DNA of 64,000 bases from Paragordius varius (taxonomy: Eukaryota > Nematomorpha): NCBI GenBank assembly GCA_964247055.1, contig OZ176050.1, forward strand, positions 1,054,001-1,118,000. The letters run 5' to 3'. How positions within the stretch are numbered: position 1 is the stretch's first letter; each line of letters opens with the position of its first letter. Positions 25,346-39,309 of this stretch are shown piece by piece. Under the pieces are notes generated by a model. That model was not told the origin of the DNA. It did not search any database and saw nothing but the letters and a program-made list of their open reading frames with translations. Both the position numbers and the translations under genes were made by a program.

Positions 25346-27091
25346 GTCACCGGTGAACAAAATCATTTTTTATACATTCTCTTAGTAGGACTACATCAAA
25401 ATATAGAGATAGTTTGACAAACTCTTTCATATCCGATTTTTACAACGATACTTTAAAAATTAATGTATAAAACTAGTCGTATCAATAAATCGCATCAATA
25501 CTCAAGTTAAACTTTGTCCTTAAAAATCGGATATTGGTCACCGGTGAACAAAATTATTTTTTATACATTCTCTTAGTAGGACTACATCAAAATATAGAGA
25601 TAGTTTCCAAACTTTTTCATAATCGATTTTTACAACGATACTTTAAAAATTAATGTATAAAACTAGTCGCATCAATACTCAAGTTAAATTTTGTCTTTAA
25701 AAATGGGATATTGGTCACCGGTGAACAAAATTATTTTTTATACATTCTCTTAGTAGGACTACATCAAAATATAGAGATAGTTTGGAAAACTCTTTAATAT
25801 CCGATTTTTACAACGATACTTTAAAAATTAATGTATAAAACTAGTCGCATCAATACTCAAGTTATTTGTCCTTAAAAATCGGATATTGGTCACCGGTGAA
25901 CAAAATTATTTTTTATACATTCTCTTAGTAAAACTACATCAAAATATAGAAATAGTTTGACAAATTCTTTCATATCCGATTTTTACAACGATACTTTAAA
26001 AAATGTATTTAACTAGTCGCATCAATACTCAAGTTAAACTTTGTCCTTAAAAATCGGATATTGGTCACCGGTCAACAAAATTATTTTTTACACATTCTCT
26101 TAGCAAGACTACATCAAAATATAGAGATAGTTTGAGAAACTCTTTCATATCCGATTTTTACAACGATACTTTAAAAATTAATATATAAAACTAGTCGTAT
26201 CAATAAATCGCATCAATACTCAAGTTAAACTTTGTCCTTAAAAATCGGATATTGGTGACCTGTGAACAAAATTATTTTTTATACATTCTCTTAGTAGGAC
26301 TACATCAAAATATAGAGATAGTTTGACAAATTCTTTCATATCCGATTTTTACAACGATACTTTAAAAATTAATGTATTTAACTAGTCGCATCAATACTCA
26401 AGTCCTTAAAAATCGGATATTGGTCACCGGTGAACAAAATTATTTTTTATACATTCTCTTAGCAAGACTACATCAAAATATAGAGATAGTTTGACAAACT
26501 CTTTCATATCCGATTTTTACAGCGATACTTTATAAATTAATGTATTAAACTAGTCGCATCAATACATAAGTTAAACTTTGTCCTTAAAAATCGGATATTG
26601 GTCACCGGTGAACGAAACTATTTTTTATACATTCTCTTAGTAGGACTACATCAAAATATAGAGATAGTTTGGAAAACTCTTTAATATCCGATTTTTACAA
26701 CGATACTTTAAAAATTAATGTATAAAACTAGTCGCATCAATACTCAAGTTAAACTTTGTCCTTAAAAATCGGATATTGGTCACCGGTGAACAAAATTATT
26801 TTTTATACATTCTCTTAGTAAGACTACATCAAAATATAGAAATAGTTTGACAAACTCTTTCATATCCGATATTACAACGATAAAGCTAAACATTGTCCTT
26901 AAAAATCGGATATTGGTCACCGGTGAACAAAACTATTTTTTATACATTCTCATTAAGACTACATCAAAATATAGAGATAGTTTGACAAACTCTTTCATAT
27001 CCGATTTTTACAGTGATACTTTAAAAATTAATGTATTAAACTAGTCGCATCAATACTTAAGTTAAACTTTGTCCTTAAAAATCGGATATTG
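25346..27091 (+). repeat. 1746-bp tandem duplication, copy 2
   Basis: This directly follows copy 1 and appears nearly identical to it. Downstream of 27.09 kb the sequence resumes the order seen after 21.94 kb, so the pair sits inside the larger 5145-bp-spaced duplication. Confidence 0.92.
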
Positions 27092-29130
27092 GTCACCGGT
27101 GAACAAAATTATTTTTTATACATTCTCTTAGTAAGACTACATCAAAATATAGAGATAGTTTGACAAACACTTTCATATCCGATTTTTACAACGATACTTT
27201 AAAAATTATGGTATTAAACCAGTCGCATCAATACTCAAGCTAAACATTGTCCTTAAAAATAGGATATTGGTCACCGGTGAACAAAATTATTTTTTATACA
27301 TTCTCTTAGTAAGACTACATCAAAATATAGAGATAGTTTGACAAACTCTTTCATATCCGATTTTTACAACGATACTTTAAAAATTAATGTATAAAACTAG
27401 TCGTATCAATAAATCGCATCAATACTCAAGTTAAACTTTGTCCTTAAAAATCGGATATTGGTCACCGGGTAACAAAATTATTTTTTATACATTCTCTTAG
27501 TAGGACTAAATCAAAATATAGAGATAGTTTGGCAAACTTTTTCATAATCGATTTTTACAACGATACTTTAAAAATTAATGTATAAAACTAGTCGTATCAA
27601 TAAATCGCATCAATACTCAAGTTAAACTTTGTCCTTAAAAATCGGATATTAGTCACCGGTAAACAAAATTATTTTTTATACATTCTCTTAGTAAGACTAC
27701 ATCAAAATATAGATATAGTTTGACAAATTCTTTCATATCCGATTTTTACAACGATACTTTAAAAATTAATGTATTTAACTAGTCGCATCAATACTCAAGT
27801 CCTTAAAAATCGGATATTGGTCACCGGTGAACAAAATTATTTTTTATACATTCTCTTAGCAAGACTACATCAAAATATAGAGATAGTTTGACAAACTCTT
27901 TCATATCCGATTTTTACAACGATACTTTAAAAATTAATGTATAAAACTAGTCGCATCAATACTCATATTAAACTTTGTCCTTAAAAATCGGATATTGGTC
28001 ACCGGTGAACAAAATTATTTTTTATACATTCTCTTAGTAGGACTACATCAAAATATAGAGATAGTTTGACAAACTATTTCATATCCGATTTTTACAACGA
28101 TACTTTAGAAATTAATGTATTAAACTAGTCGCATCAATACTCAAGTTAAACTTTGTCCTTAAAAATCGGATATTGGTCACCGGTGAACAAAATTATTTTT
28201 TATACATTCTCTTAGTAAGACTACATCAAAATATAGAGATAGTTTGACAAACTCTTTCATATCCGATTTTTACAACGATACTTTAAAAATTAATGTATAA
28301 AACTAGTCGTATCAAAAAATCGCATCAATACTCAAGTTAAACTTTGTCCTTAAAAATCGGATATTGGTCACCGGTGAACAAAATTATTTTTTATACATTC
28401 TCTTAGTAGGACTACATCAAAATATAGAGATAGTTTCCAAACTTTTTCATAATCGATTTTTACAACGATACTTTAAAAATTAATGTATAAAACTAGTCGC
28501 ATCAATACTCAAGTTAAATTTTGTCCTTAAAAATGGGTAAACTTTGTCCTTAAAAATCGGATATTGGTCACCGGTGAACAAAATTATTTTTTATACATTC
28601 TCTTAGTAAGACTACATCAAAATATAGAGATAGTTTGACAAACTCTTTCATATCCGATTTTTACAACGATACTTTAAAAATTAATGTATAAAACTAGTCG
28701 TATCAATAAATCGCATCAATACTCAAGTTAAACTTTGTCCTTAAAAATCGGATATTGGTCACCGGTGAACAAAATCATTTTTTATACATTCTCTTAGTAG
28801 GACTACATCAAAATATAGAGATAGTTTGACAAACTCTTTCATATCCGATTTTTACAACGATACTGTAAAAATTAATGTATAAAACTAGTCGTATCAATAA
28901 ATCGCATCAATACTCAAGTTAAACTTTGTCCTTAAAAATCGGATATTGGTCACCGGTGAACAAAATTATTTTTTATACATTCTCTTAGTAGGACTACATC
29001 AAAATATAGAGATAGTTTCCAAACTTTTTCATAATCGATTTTTACAACGATACTTTAAAAATTAATGTATAAAACTAGTCGCATCAATACTCAAGTTAAA
29101 TTTTGTCCTTAAAAATGGGATATTGGTCAC
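26485..29130 (+). repeat. 2.6-kb segment, copy 2 of the 5145-bp-spaced duplication
   Basis: This is the partner of 21340-23970. It overlaps the second 1746-bp unit, which shows nesting. Differences include the extra 13 bp near 27590, ACCGGGTAAC near 27466, and CTGTAAAA at 28864 against CTTTAAAA in copy 1. Confidence 0.9.
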
Positions 29131-29366
29131 CGGTGAACAAAACTATTTTTTATACATTCTCTTAGTAAGACTACATCAAAATATAGAGATAGTTTGACAA
29201 ACTATTTCATATCCGATTTTTACAAAGATACTTTAGAAATTAATGTATTAAACTAGTCGCATCAATACTCAAGTTAAACTTTGTCCTTAAAAATCGGATA
29301 TTGGTCACCGGTGAACAAAATTATTTTTTATACATTCTCTTAGTAGGACTACATCAAAATATAGAG

Positions 29367-29721
29367 ATAGTTTCCAAACTTTTTCATAATCGATTTTTAC
29401 AACGATACTTTAAAAATTAATGTATAAAACTAGTCGCATCAATACTCAAGTTAAATTTTGTCCTTAAAAATGGGATATTGGTCACCGGTGAACAAAACTA
29501 TTTTTTATACATTCTCTTAGTAAGACTACATCAAAATATAGAGATAGTTTGACAAACTATTTCATATCCGATTTTTACAAAGATACTTTAGAAATTAATG
29601 TATTAAACTAGTCGCATCAATACTCAAGTTAAACTTTGTCCTTAAAAATCGGATATTGGTCACCGGTGAACAAAATTATTTTTTATACATTCTCTTAGTT
29701 GGACTACATCAAAATATAGAG
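29367..29721 (+). repeat. 355-bp dimer of a 177-bp and a 178-bp monomer
   Basis: The first monomer (29367-29543, 177 bp) has GTTTCCAAACTTTTTC and ATAATCGATTTTTA in place of the dyad and right arm. The second (29544-29721, 178 bp) has ACAAACTATTTC and CTTTAGAAATT. The AAAGATAC variant recurs at 29224 and 29579 (355 bp) and at 30521 (942 bp further), so the dimer was duplicated and then included in a 942-bp copy. These two classes dominate about 28.4-38 kb. Confidence 0.88.
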
Positions 29722-30091
29722 ATAGTTTCCAAACTTTTTCATAATCGATTTTTACAACGATACTTTAAAAATTAATGTATAAAACTAGTCGCATCAATAC
29801 TCAAGTTAAATTTTGTCCTTAAAAATGGGTAAACTTTGTCCTTAAAAATCGGATATTGGTCACCGGTGAACAAAATTATTTTTTATACATTCTCTTAGTA
29901 AGACTACATCAAAATATAGAGATAGTTTGACAAACTCTTTCATATCCGATTTTTACAACGATACTTTAAAAATTAATGTATAAAACTAGTCGTATCAATA
30001 AATCGCATCAATACTCAAGTTAAACTTTGTCCTTAAAAATCGGATATTGGTCACCGGTGAACAAAATCATTTTTTATACATTCTCTTAGTA

Positions 30092-30107
30092 GGACTATAC
30101 TACATCA
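30092..30107 (+). repeat. 5-bp insertion (ACTAT) in one monomer
   Basis: GGACTACATC is extended to GGACTATACTACATC by a 5-bp near-duplication. I saw it only once in the array, so it postdates the local 942-1297 bp duplications around it. Confidence 0.8.
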
Positions 30108-30840
30108 AAATATAGAGATAGTTTGACAAACTCTTTCATATCCGATTTTTACAACGATACTGTAAAAATTAATGTATAAAACTAGTCGTATCAATAAATC
30201 GCATCAATACTCAAGTTAAACTTTGTCCTTAAAAATCGGATATTGGTCACCGGTGAACAAAATTATTTTTTATACATTCTCTTAGTAGGACTACATCAAA
30301 ATATAGAGATAGTTTCCAAACTTTTTCATAATCGATTTTTACAACGATACTTTAAAAATTAATGTATAAAACTAGTCGCATCAATACTCAAGTTAAATTT
30401 TGTCCTTAAAAATGGGATATTGGTCACCGGTGAACAAAACTATTTTTTATACATTCTCTTAGTAAGACTACATCAAAATATAGAGATAGTTTGACAAACT
30501 ATTTCATATCCGATTTTTACAAAGATACTTTAGAAATTAATGTATTAAACTAGTCGCATCAATACTCAAGTTAAACTTTGTCCTTAAAAATCGGATATTG
30601 GTCACCGGTGAACAAAATTATTTTTTATACATTCTCTTAGTTGGACTACATCAAAATATAGAGATAGTTTCCAAACTTTTTCATAATCGATTTTTACAAC
30701 GATACTTTAAAAATTAATGTATAAAACTAGTCGCATCAATACTCAAGTTAAATTTTGTCCTTAAAAATGGGATATTGGTCACCGGTGAACAAAACTATTT
30801 TTTATACATTCTCTTAGTAAGACTACATCAAAATATAGAG

Positions 30841-31031
30841 ATAGTTTGACAAACTCTTTCATATCCGATTTTTACAACGATACTTTAAAAATTAATGTAT
30901 AAAACTAGTCGTATCAATAAATCGCATCAATACTCAAGTTAAACTTTGTCCTTAAAAATCGGATATTGGTCACCGGTGAACAAAATCATTTTTTATACAT
31001 TCTCTTAGTAGGACTACATCAAAATATAGAG
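30841..31031 (+). repeat. 191-bp monomer class (example)
   Basis: This class has an extra 13 bp at the CGCATC site. TCGTATCAATAAA followed by TCGCATCAATACT is an imperfect 13-bp tandem duplication of the site. It occurs in the first monomer of the array and throughout, with variants AATAAATCGC and AATAAATAGC that mark sub-lineages. Confidence 0.92.
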
Positions 31032-32619
31032 ATAGTTTGACAAACTCTTTCATATCCGATTTTTACAACGATACTTTAAAAACTAATGTATAAAACTAGT
31101 CGCATCAATACTCAAGTTAAACTTTGTCCTTAAAAATCGGATATTGGTCACCGGTGAACAAAATTATTTTTTATACATTCTCTTAGTAGGACTACATCAA
31201 AATATAGAGATAGTTTGACAAACTATTTCATATCCGATTTTTACAACGATACTTTAGAAATTAATGTATTAAACTAGTCGCATCAATACTCAAGTTAAAC
31301 TTTGCCCTTAAAAATCGGATATTGGTCACCGGTGAACAAAATTATTTTTTATACATTCTCTTAGTAAGACTACATCAAAATATAGAGATAGTTTGACAAA
31401 CTCTTTCATATCCGATTTTTACAACGATACTTTAAAAATTAATGTATAAAACTAGTCGTATCAATAAATCGCATCAATACTCAAGTTAAACTTTGTCCTT
31501 AAAAATCGGATATTGGTCACCGGTGAACAAAATCATTTTTTATACATTCTCTTAGTAGGACTACATCAAAATATAGAGATAGTTTGACAAACTCTTTCAT
31601 ATCCGATTTTTACAACGATACTTTAAAAATTAATGTATAAAACTAGTCGCATCAATACTCAAGTTAAACTTTGTCCTTAAAAATCGGATATTGGTCACCG
31701 GTGAACAAAATTATTTTTTATACATTCTCTTAGTAGGACTACATCAAAATATAGAGATAGTTTGACAAACTATTTCATATCCGATTTTTACAACGATACT
31801 TTAGAAATTAATGTATTAAACTAGTCGCATCAATACTCAAGTTAAACTTTGTCCTTAAAAATCGGATATTGGTCACCGGTGAACAAAATTATTTTTTATA
31901 CATTCTCTTAGTAAGACTACATCAAAATATAGAGATAGTTTGACAAACTCTTTCATATCCGATTTTTACAACGATACTTTAAAAATTAATGTATAAAACT
32001 AGTCGTATCAATAAATCGCATCAATACTCAAGTTAAACTTTGTCCTTAAAAATCGGATATTGGTCACCGGTGAACAAAATCATTTTTTATACATTCTCTT
32101 AGTAGGACTACATCAAAATATAGAGATAGTTTCCAAACTTTTTCATAATCGATTTTCCAACGATACTTTAAAAATTAATGTATAAAACTAGTCGCATCAA
32201 TACTCAAGTTAAACTTTGTCCTTAAAAATCGGATATTGGTCACCGGTGAACAAAATTATTTTTTATACATTCTCTTAGTAGGACTACATCAAAATATAGA
32301 GATAGTTTGAAAAACTATTTCATATCCGATTTTTACAACGATACTTTAGAAATTAATGTATTAAACTAGTCGCATCAATACTCAAGTTAAACTTTGTCCT
32401 TAAAAATCGGATATTGGTCACCGGTGAACAAAATTATTTTTTATACATTCTCTTAGTAAGACTACATCAAAATATAGAGATAGTTTGACAAACTCTTTCA
32501 TATCCGATTTTTACAACGATACTTTAAAAATTAATGTATAAAACTAGTCGTATCAATAAATCGCATCAATACTCAAGTTAAACTTTGTCCTTAAAAATCG
32601 GATATTGGTCACCGGTGAA
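30981..32619 (+). repeat. 547-bp trimeric higher-order repeat, three units
   Basis: The marker CAAAATCATT stands at 30981, 31528 and 32075 (547 bp apart), and its CAAAATAATT variant at 32620 (545 bp). A unit is 178 + 178 (CTTTAGAAATT type) + 191 bp. The third unit has a 177-bp member and a one-base loss, which explain 545. Later marker spacings (33166 at 546 bp, 33726 at 560, 34640 at 914) show the order loosening. Confidence 0.9.
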
Positions 32620-34679
32620 CAAAATAATTTTTTATACATTCTCTTAGTAGGACTACATCAAAATATAGAGATAGTTTCCAAACTTTTTCATAATCGATTT
32701 TTACAACGATACTTTAAAAATTAATGTATAAAACTAGTCGCATCAATACTCAAGTTAAATTTTGTCCTTAAAAATGGGATATTGGTCACCGGTGAACAAA
32801 ACTATTTTTTATACATTCTCTTATTAAGACTACATCAAAATATAGAGATAGTTTGACAAACTATTTCATATCCGATTTTTACAACGATACTTTAGAAATT
32901 AATGTATTAAACTAGTCGCATCAATACTCAAGTTAAACTTTGTCCTTAAAAATCGGATATTGGTCACCGGTGAACAAAATTATTTTTTATACATTCTCTT
33001 AGTAAGACTACATCAAAATATAGAGATAGTTTGACAAACTCTTTCATATCCGATTTTTACAACGATACTTTAAAAATTAATGTATAAAACTAGTCGTATC
33101 AATAAATCGCATCAATACTCAAGTTAAACTTTGTCCTTAAAAATCGGATATTGGTCACCGGTGAACAAAATCATTTTTTATACATTCTCTTAGTAGGACT
33201 ACATCAAAATATAGAGATAGTTTGACAAACTCTTTCATATCCGATTTTTACAACGATACTTTAAAAATTAATGTATAAAACTAGTCGTATCAATAAATCG
33301 CATCAATACTCAAGTTAAACTTTGTCCTTAAAAATCGGATATTGGTCACCGGTGAACAAAATTATTTTTTATACATTCTCTTAGTAGGACTACATCAAAA
33401 TATAGAGATAGTTTGACAAACTATTTCATATCCGATTTTTACAACGATACTTTAGAAATTAATGTATTAAACTAGTCGCATCAATACTCAAGTTAAACTT
33501 TGTCCTTAAAAATCGGATATTGGTCACCGGTGAACAAAATTATTTTTTATACATTCTCTTAGTAAGACTACATCAAAATATAGAGATAGTTTGACAAACT
33601 CTTTCATATCCGATTTTTACAACGATACTTTAAAAATTAATGTATAAAACTAGTCGTATCAATAAATCGCATCAATACTCAAGTTAAACTTTGTCCTTAA
33701 AAATCGGATATTGGTCACCGGTGAACAAAATCATTTTTTATACATTCTCTTAGTAGGACTACATCAAAATATAGAGATAGTTTCCAAACTTTTTCATAAT
33801 CGATTTTTACAACGATACTTTAAAAATTAATGTATAAAACTAGTCGCATCAATACTCAAGTTAAACTTTGTCCTTAAAAATCGGATATTGGTCACCGGTG
33901 AACAAAATTATTTTTTATACATTCTCTTAGTAGGACTACATCAAAATATAGAGATAGTTTGACAAACTATTTCATATCCGATTTTTACAACGATACTTTA
34001 GAAATTAATGTATTAAACTAGTCGCATCAATACTCAAGTTAAACTTTGTCCTTAAAAATCGGATATTGGTCACCGGTGAACAAAATTATTTTTTATACAT
34101 TCTCTTAGTAAGACTACATCAAAATATAGAGATAGTTTGACAAACTCTTTCATATCCGATTTTTACAACGATACTTTAAAAATTAATGTATAAAACTAGT
34201 CGTATCAATAAATCGCATCAATACTCAAGTTAAACTTTGTCCTTAAAAATCGGATATTGGTCACCGGTGAACAAAATTATTTTTTATACATTCTCTTAGT
34301 AGGACTACATCAAAATATAGAGATAGTTTCCAAACTTTTTCATAATCGATTTTTACAACGATACTTTAAAAATTAATGTATAAAACTAGTCGCATCAATA
34401 CTCAAGTTAAATTTTGTCCTTAAAAATGGGATATTGGTCACCGGTGAACAAAACTATTTTTTATACATTCTCTTAGTAAGACTACATCAAAATATAGAGA
34501 TAGTTTGACAAACTCTTTCATATCCGATTTTTACAACGATACTTTAAAAATTAATGTATAAAACTAGTCGTATCAATAAATCGCATCAATACTCAAGTTA
34601 AACTTTGTCCTTAAAAATCGGATATTGGTCACCGGTGAACAAAATCATTTTTTATACATTCTCTTAGTAGGACTACATC

Positions 34680-36683
34680 AAAATATAGAGATAGTTTCCA
34701 AACTTTTTCATAATCGATTTTTACAACGATACTTTAAAAATTAATGTATAAAACTAGTCGCATCAATACTCAAGTTAAACTTTGTCCTTAAAAATCGGAT
34801 ATTGGTCACCGGTGAACAAAATTATTTTTTATACATTCTCTTAGTAGGACTACATCAAAATATAGAGATAGTTTGACAAACTCTTTCATATCCGATTTTT
34901 ACAACGATACTTTAAAAATTAATGTATAAAACTAGTCGTATCAATAAATCGCATCAATACTCAAGTTAAACTTTGTCCTTAAAAATCGGATATTGGTCAC
35001 CGGTGAACAAAATTATTTTTTATACATTCTCTTAGTAGGACTACATCAAAATATAGAGATAGTTTCCAAACTTTTTCATAATCGATTTTTACAACGATAC
35101 TTTAAAAATTAATGTATAAAACTAGTCGCATCAATACTCAAGTTAAATTTTGTCCTTAAAAATGGGATATTGGTCACCGGTGAACAAAACTATTTTTTAT
35201 ACATTCTCTTAGTAAGACTACATGAAAATATAGAGATAGTTTGACAAACTCTTTCATATCCGATTTTTACAACGATACTTTAAAAATTAATGTATAAAAC
35301 TAGTCGTATCAATAAATCGCATCAATACTCAAGTTAAACTTTGTCCTTAAAAATCGGATATTGGTCACCGGTGAACAAAATTATTTTTTATACATTCTCT
35401 TAGTAGGACTACATCAAAATATAGAGATAGTTTCCAAACTTTTTCATAATCGATTTTTACAACGATACTTTAAAAATTAATGTATAAAACTAGTCGCATC
35501 AATACTCAAGTTAAATTTTGTCCTTAAAAATGGGATATTGGTCATTGGTGAACAAAACTATTTTTTATACATTCTCTTAGTAAGACTACATCAAAATATA
35601 GAGATAGTTTGACAAACTATTTCATATCCGATTTTTACAACGATACTTTAGAAATTAATGTATTAAACTAGTCGCATCAATACTCAAGTTAAACTTTGTC
35701 CTTAAAAATCGGATATTGGTCACCGGTGAACAAAATTATTTTTTATACATTCTCTTAGTAAGACTACATCAAAATATAGAGATAGTTTGACAAACTCTTT
35801 CATATCCGATTTTTACAACGATACTTTAAAAATTAATGTATAAAACTAGTCGTATCAATAAATAGCATCAATACTCAAGTTAAACTTTGTCCTTAAAAAT
35901 CGGATATTGGTCACCGGTGAACAAAATTATTTTTTATACATTCTCTTAGTAGGACTACATCAAAATATAGAGATAGTTTGGCAAACTTTTTCATAATCGA
36001 TTTTTACAACGATACTTTAAAAATTAATGTATAAAACTAGTCGCATCAATACTCAAGTTAAACTTTGTCCTTAAAAATCGGATATTGGTCACCGGTGAAC
36101 AAAACTATTTTTTATACATTCTCTTAGTAGGACTACATCAAAATATAGAGATAGTTTGGCAAACTCTTTCATATCCGATTTTTACAACGATACTTTAAAA
36201 ATTATGGTATTAAACCAGTCGCATCAATACTCAAGTTAAACATTGTCCTTAAAAATCGGATATTGGTCACCGGTAAACAAAATTATTTTATATACATTCT
36301 CTTAGTAAGACTACATCAAAATATAGAGATAGTTTGACAAACTCTTTCATATCCGATTTTTACAACGATATTTAAAAATTAATGTATAAAACTAGTCGTA
36401 TCAATAAATCGCATCAATACTCAAGTTAAACTTTGTCCTTAAAAATCGGATATTGGTCACCGGTGAAGAAAATTATTTCTTATACATTCTCTTAGTAAGA
36501 CTACATCAAAATATAGAGATAGTTTGACAAACTCTTTCATATCCGATTTTTAAAACGATACTTTAAAAAAATGTATTAAACTAATCGCATCAATACTCAA
36601 GTTAAACTTTGTCCTTAAAAATCGGATATTGGTCACCGGTGAACAAAATTATTTTTTATACATTCTCTTAGTAAGAATACATG
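34680..36683 (+). repeat. 2004-bp tandem duplication, copy 1
   Basis: GTCATTGGTG (35541) and CATGAAAATA (35221) recur exactly 2004 bp later, as does GTAAGAATAC (36671). The unit holds about eleven monomers and joins copy 2 just after the CATGAAAATATAG variant near 36682. Confidence 0.93.
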
Positions 36684-38687
36684 AAAATATAGAGATAGTT
36701 TCCAAACTTTTTCATAATCGATTTTTACAACGATACTTTAAAAATTAATGTATAAAACTAGTCGCATCAATACTCAAGTTAAACTTTGTCCTTAAAAATC
36801 GGATATTGGTCACCGGTGAACAAAATTATTTTTTATACATTCTCTTAGTAGGACTACATCAAAATATAGAGATAGTTTGACAAACTCTTTCATATCCGAT
36901 TTTTACAACGATACTTTAAAAATTAATGTATAAAACTAGTCGTATCAATAAATCGCATCAATACTCAAGTTAAACTTTGTCCTTAAAAATCGGATATTGG
37001 TCACCGGTGAACAAAATTATTTTTTATACATTCTCTTAGTAGGACTACATCAAAATATAGAGATAGTTTCCAAACTTTTTCATAATCGATTTTTACAACG
37101 ATACTTTAAAAATTAATGTATAAAACTAGTCGCATCAATACTCAAGTTAAATTTTGTCCTTAAAAATGGGATATTGGTCACCGGTGAACAAAACTATTTT
37201 TTATACATTCTCTTAGTAAGACTACATGAAAATATAGAGATAGTTTGACAAACTCTTTCATATCCGATTTTTACAACGATACTTTAAAAATTAATGTATA
37301 AAACTAGTCGTATCAATAAATCGCATCAATACTAAAGTTAAACTTTGTCCTTAAAAATCGGATATTGGTCACCGGTGAACAAAATTATTTTTTATACATT
37401 CTCTTAGTAGGACTACATCAAAATATAGAGATAGTTTCCAAACTTTTTCATAATCGATTTTTACAACGATACTTTAAAAATTAATGTATAAAACTAGTCG
37501 CATCAATACTCAAGTTAAATTTTGTCCTTAAAAATGGGATATTGGTCATTGGTGAACAAAACTATTTTTTATACATTCTCTTAGTAAGACTACATCAAAA
37601 TATAGAGATAGTTTGACAAACTATTTCATATCCGATTTTTACAACGATACTTTAGAAATTAATGTATTAAACTAGTCGCATCAATACTCAAGTTAAACTT
37701 TGTCCTTAAAAATCGGATATTGGTCACCGGTGAACAAAATTATTTTTTATACATTCTCTTAGTAAGACTACATCAAAATATAGAGATAGTTTGACAAACT
37801 CTTTCATATCCGATTTTTACAACGATACTTTAAAAATTAATGTATAAAACTAGTCGTATCAATAAATAGCATCAATACTCAAGTTAAACTTTGTCCTTAA
37901 AAATCGGATATTGGTCACCGGTGAACAAAATTATTTTTTATACATTCTCTTAGTAGGACTACATCAAAATATAGAGATAGTTTGGCAAACTTTTTCATAA
38001 TCGATTTTTACAACGATACTTTAAAAATTAATGTATAAAACTAGTCGCATCAATACTCAAGTTAAACTTTGTCCTTAAAAATCGGATATTGGTCACCGGT
38101 GAACAAAACTATTTTTTATACATTCTCTTAGTAGGACTACATCAAAATATAGAGATAGTTTGGCAAACTCTTTCATATCCGATTTTTACAACGATACTTT
38201 AAAAATTATGGTATTAAACCAGTCGCATCAATACTCAAGTTAAACATTGTCCTTAAAAATCGGATATTGGTCACCGGTAAACAAAATTATTTTATATACA
38301 TTCTCTTAGTAAGACTACATCAAAATATAGAGATAGTTTGACAAACTCTTTCATATCCGATTTTTACAACGATATTTAAAAATTAATGTATAAAACTAGT
38401 CGTATCAATAAATCGCATCAATACTCAAGTTAAACTTTGTCCTTAAAAATCGGATATTGGTCACCGGTGAAGAAAATTATTTCTTATACATTCTCTTAGT
38501 AAGACTACATCAAAATATAGAGATAGTTTGACAAACTCTTTCATATCCGATTTTTAAAACGATACTTTAAAAAAATGTATTAAACTAATCGCATCAATAC
38601 TCAAGTTAAACTTTGTCCTTAAAAATCGGATATTGGTCACCGGTGAACAAAATTATTTTTTATACATTCTCTTAGTAAGAATACATG
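36684..38687 (+). repeat. 2004-bp tandem duplication, copy 2
   Basis: The copy begins AGAGATAGTTTCCAAAC and ends with GTAAGAATAC (38675). I noticed one clear difference from copy 1, ACTAAAGTTA near 37333 for ACTCAAGTTA. A further short piece follows to about 38750 before the order changes. Part of it (37.8-38.68 kb) is copied again at 39.3-40.14 kb, at an offset of 1457 bp. Confidence 0.93.
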
Positions 38688-39309
38688 AAAATATAGAGAT
38701 AGTTTCCAAACTTTTTCATAATCGATTTTTACAACGATACTTTAAAAATTATGGTATTAAACCAGTCGCATCAATACTCAAGTTAAACATTGTCCTTAAA
38801 AATCGGATATTGGTCACCGGTATACAAAATTATTTTATATACATTCTCTTAGTAAGACTACATCAAAATATAGAGATAGTTTGACAAACTCTTTCATATC
38901 CGATTTTTACAACGATATTTAAAAATTAATGTATAAAACTAGTCGTATCAATAAATCGCATCAATACTCAAGTTAAACTTTGTCCTTAAAAATCGGATAT
39001 TGGTCACCGGTGAACAAAATTATTTTTTATACATTCTCTTAGTAGGACTACATCAAAATATAGAGATAGTTTCCAAACTTTTTCATAATCGATTTTTACA
39101 ACGATACTTTAAAAATTAATGTATAAAACTAGTCGCATCAATACTCAAGTTAAATTTTGTCCTTAAAAATGGGATATTGGTCACCGGTGAACAAAACTAT
39201 TTTTTATACATTCTCTTAGTAAGACTACATGAAAATATAGAGATAGTTTGACAAACTCTTTCATATCCGATTTTTACAACGATACTTTAAAAATTAATGT
39301 ATAAAACTA

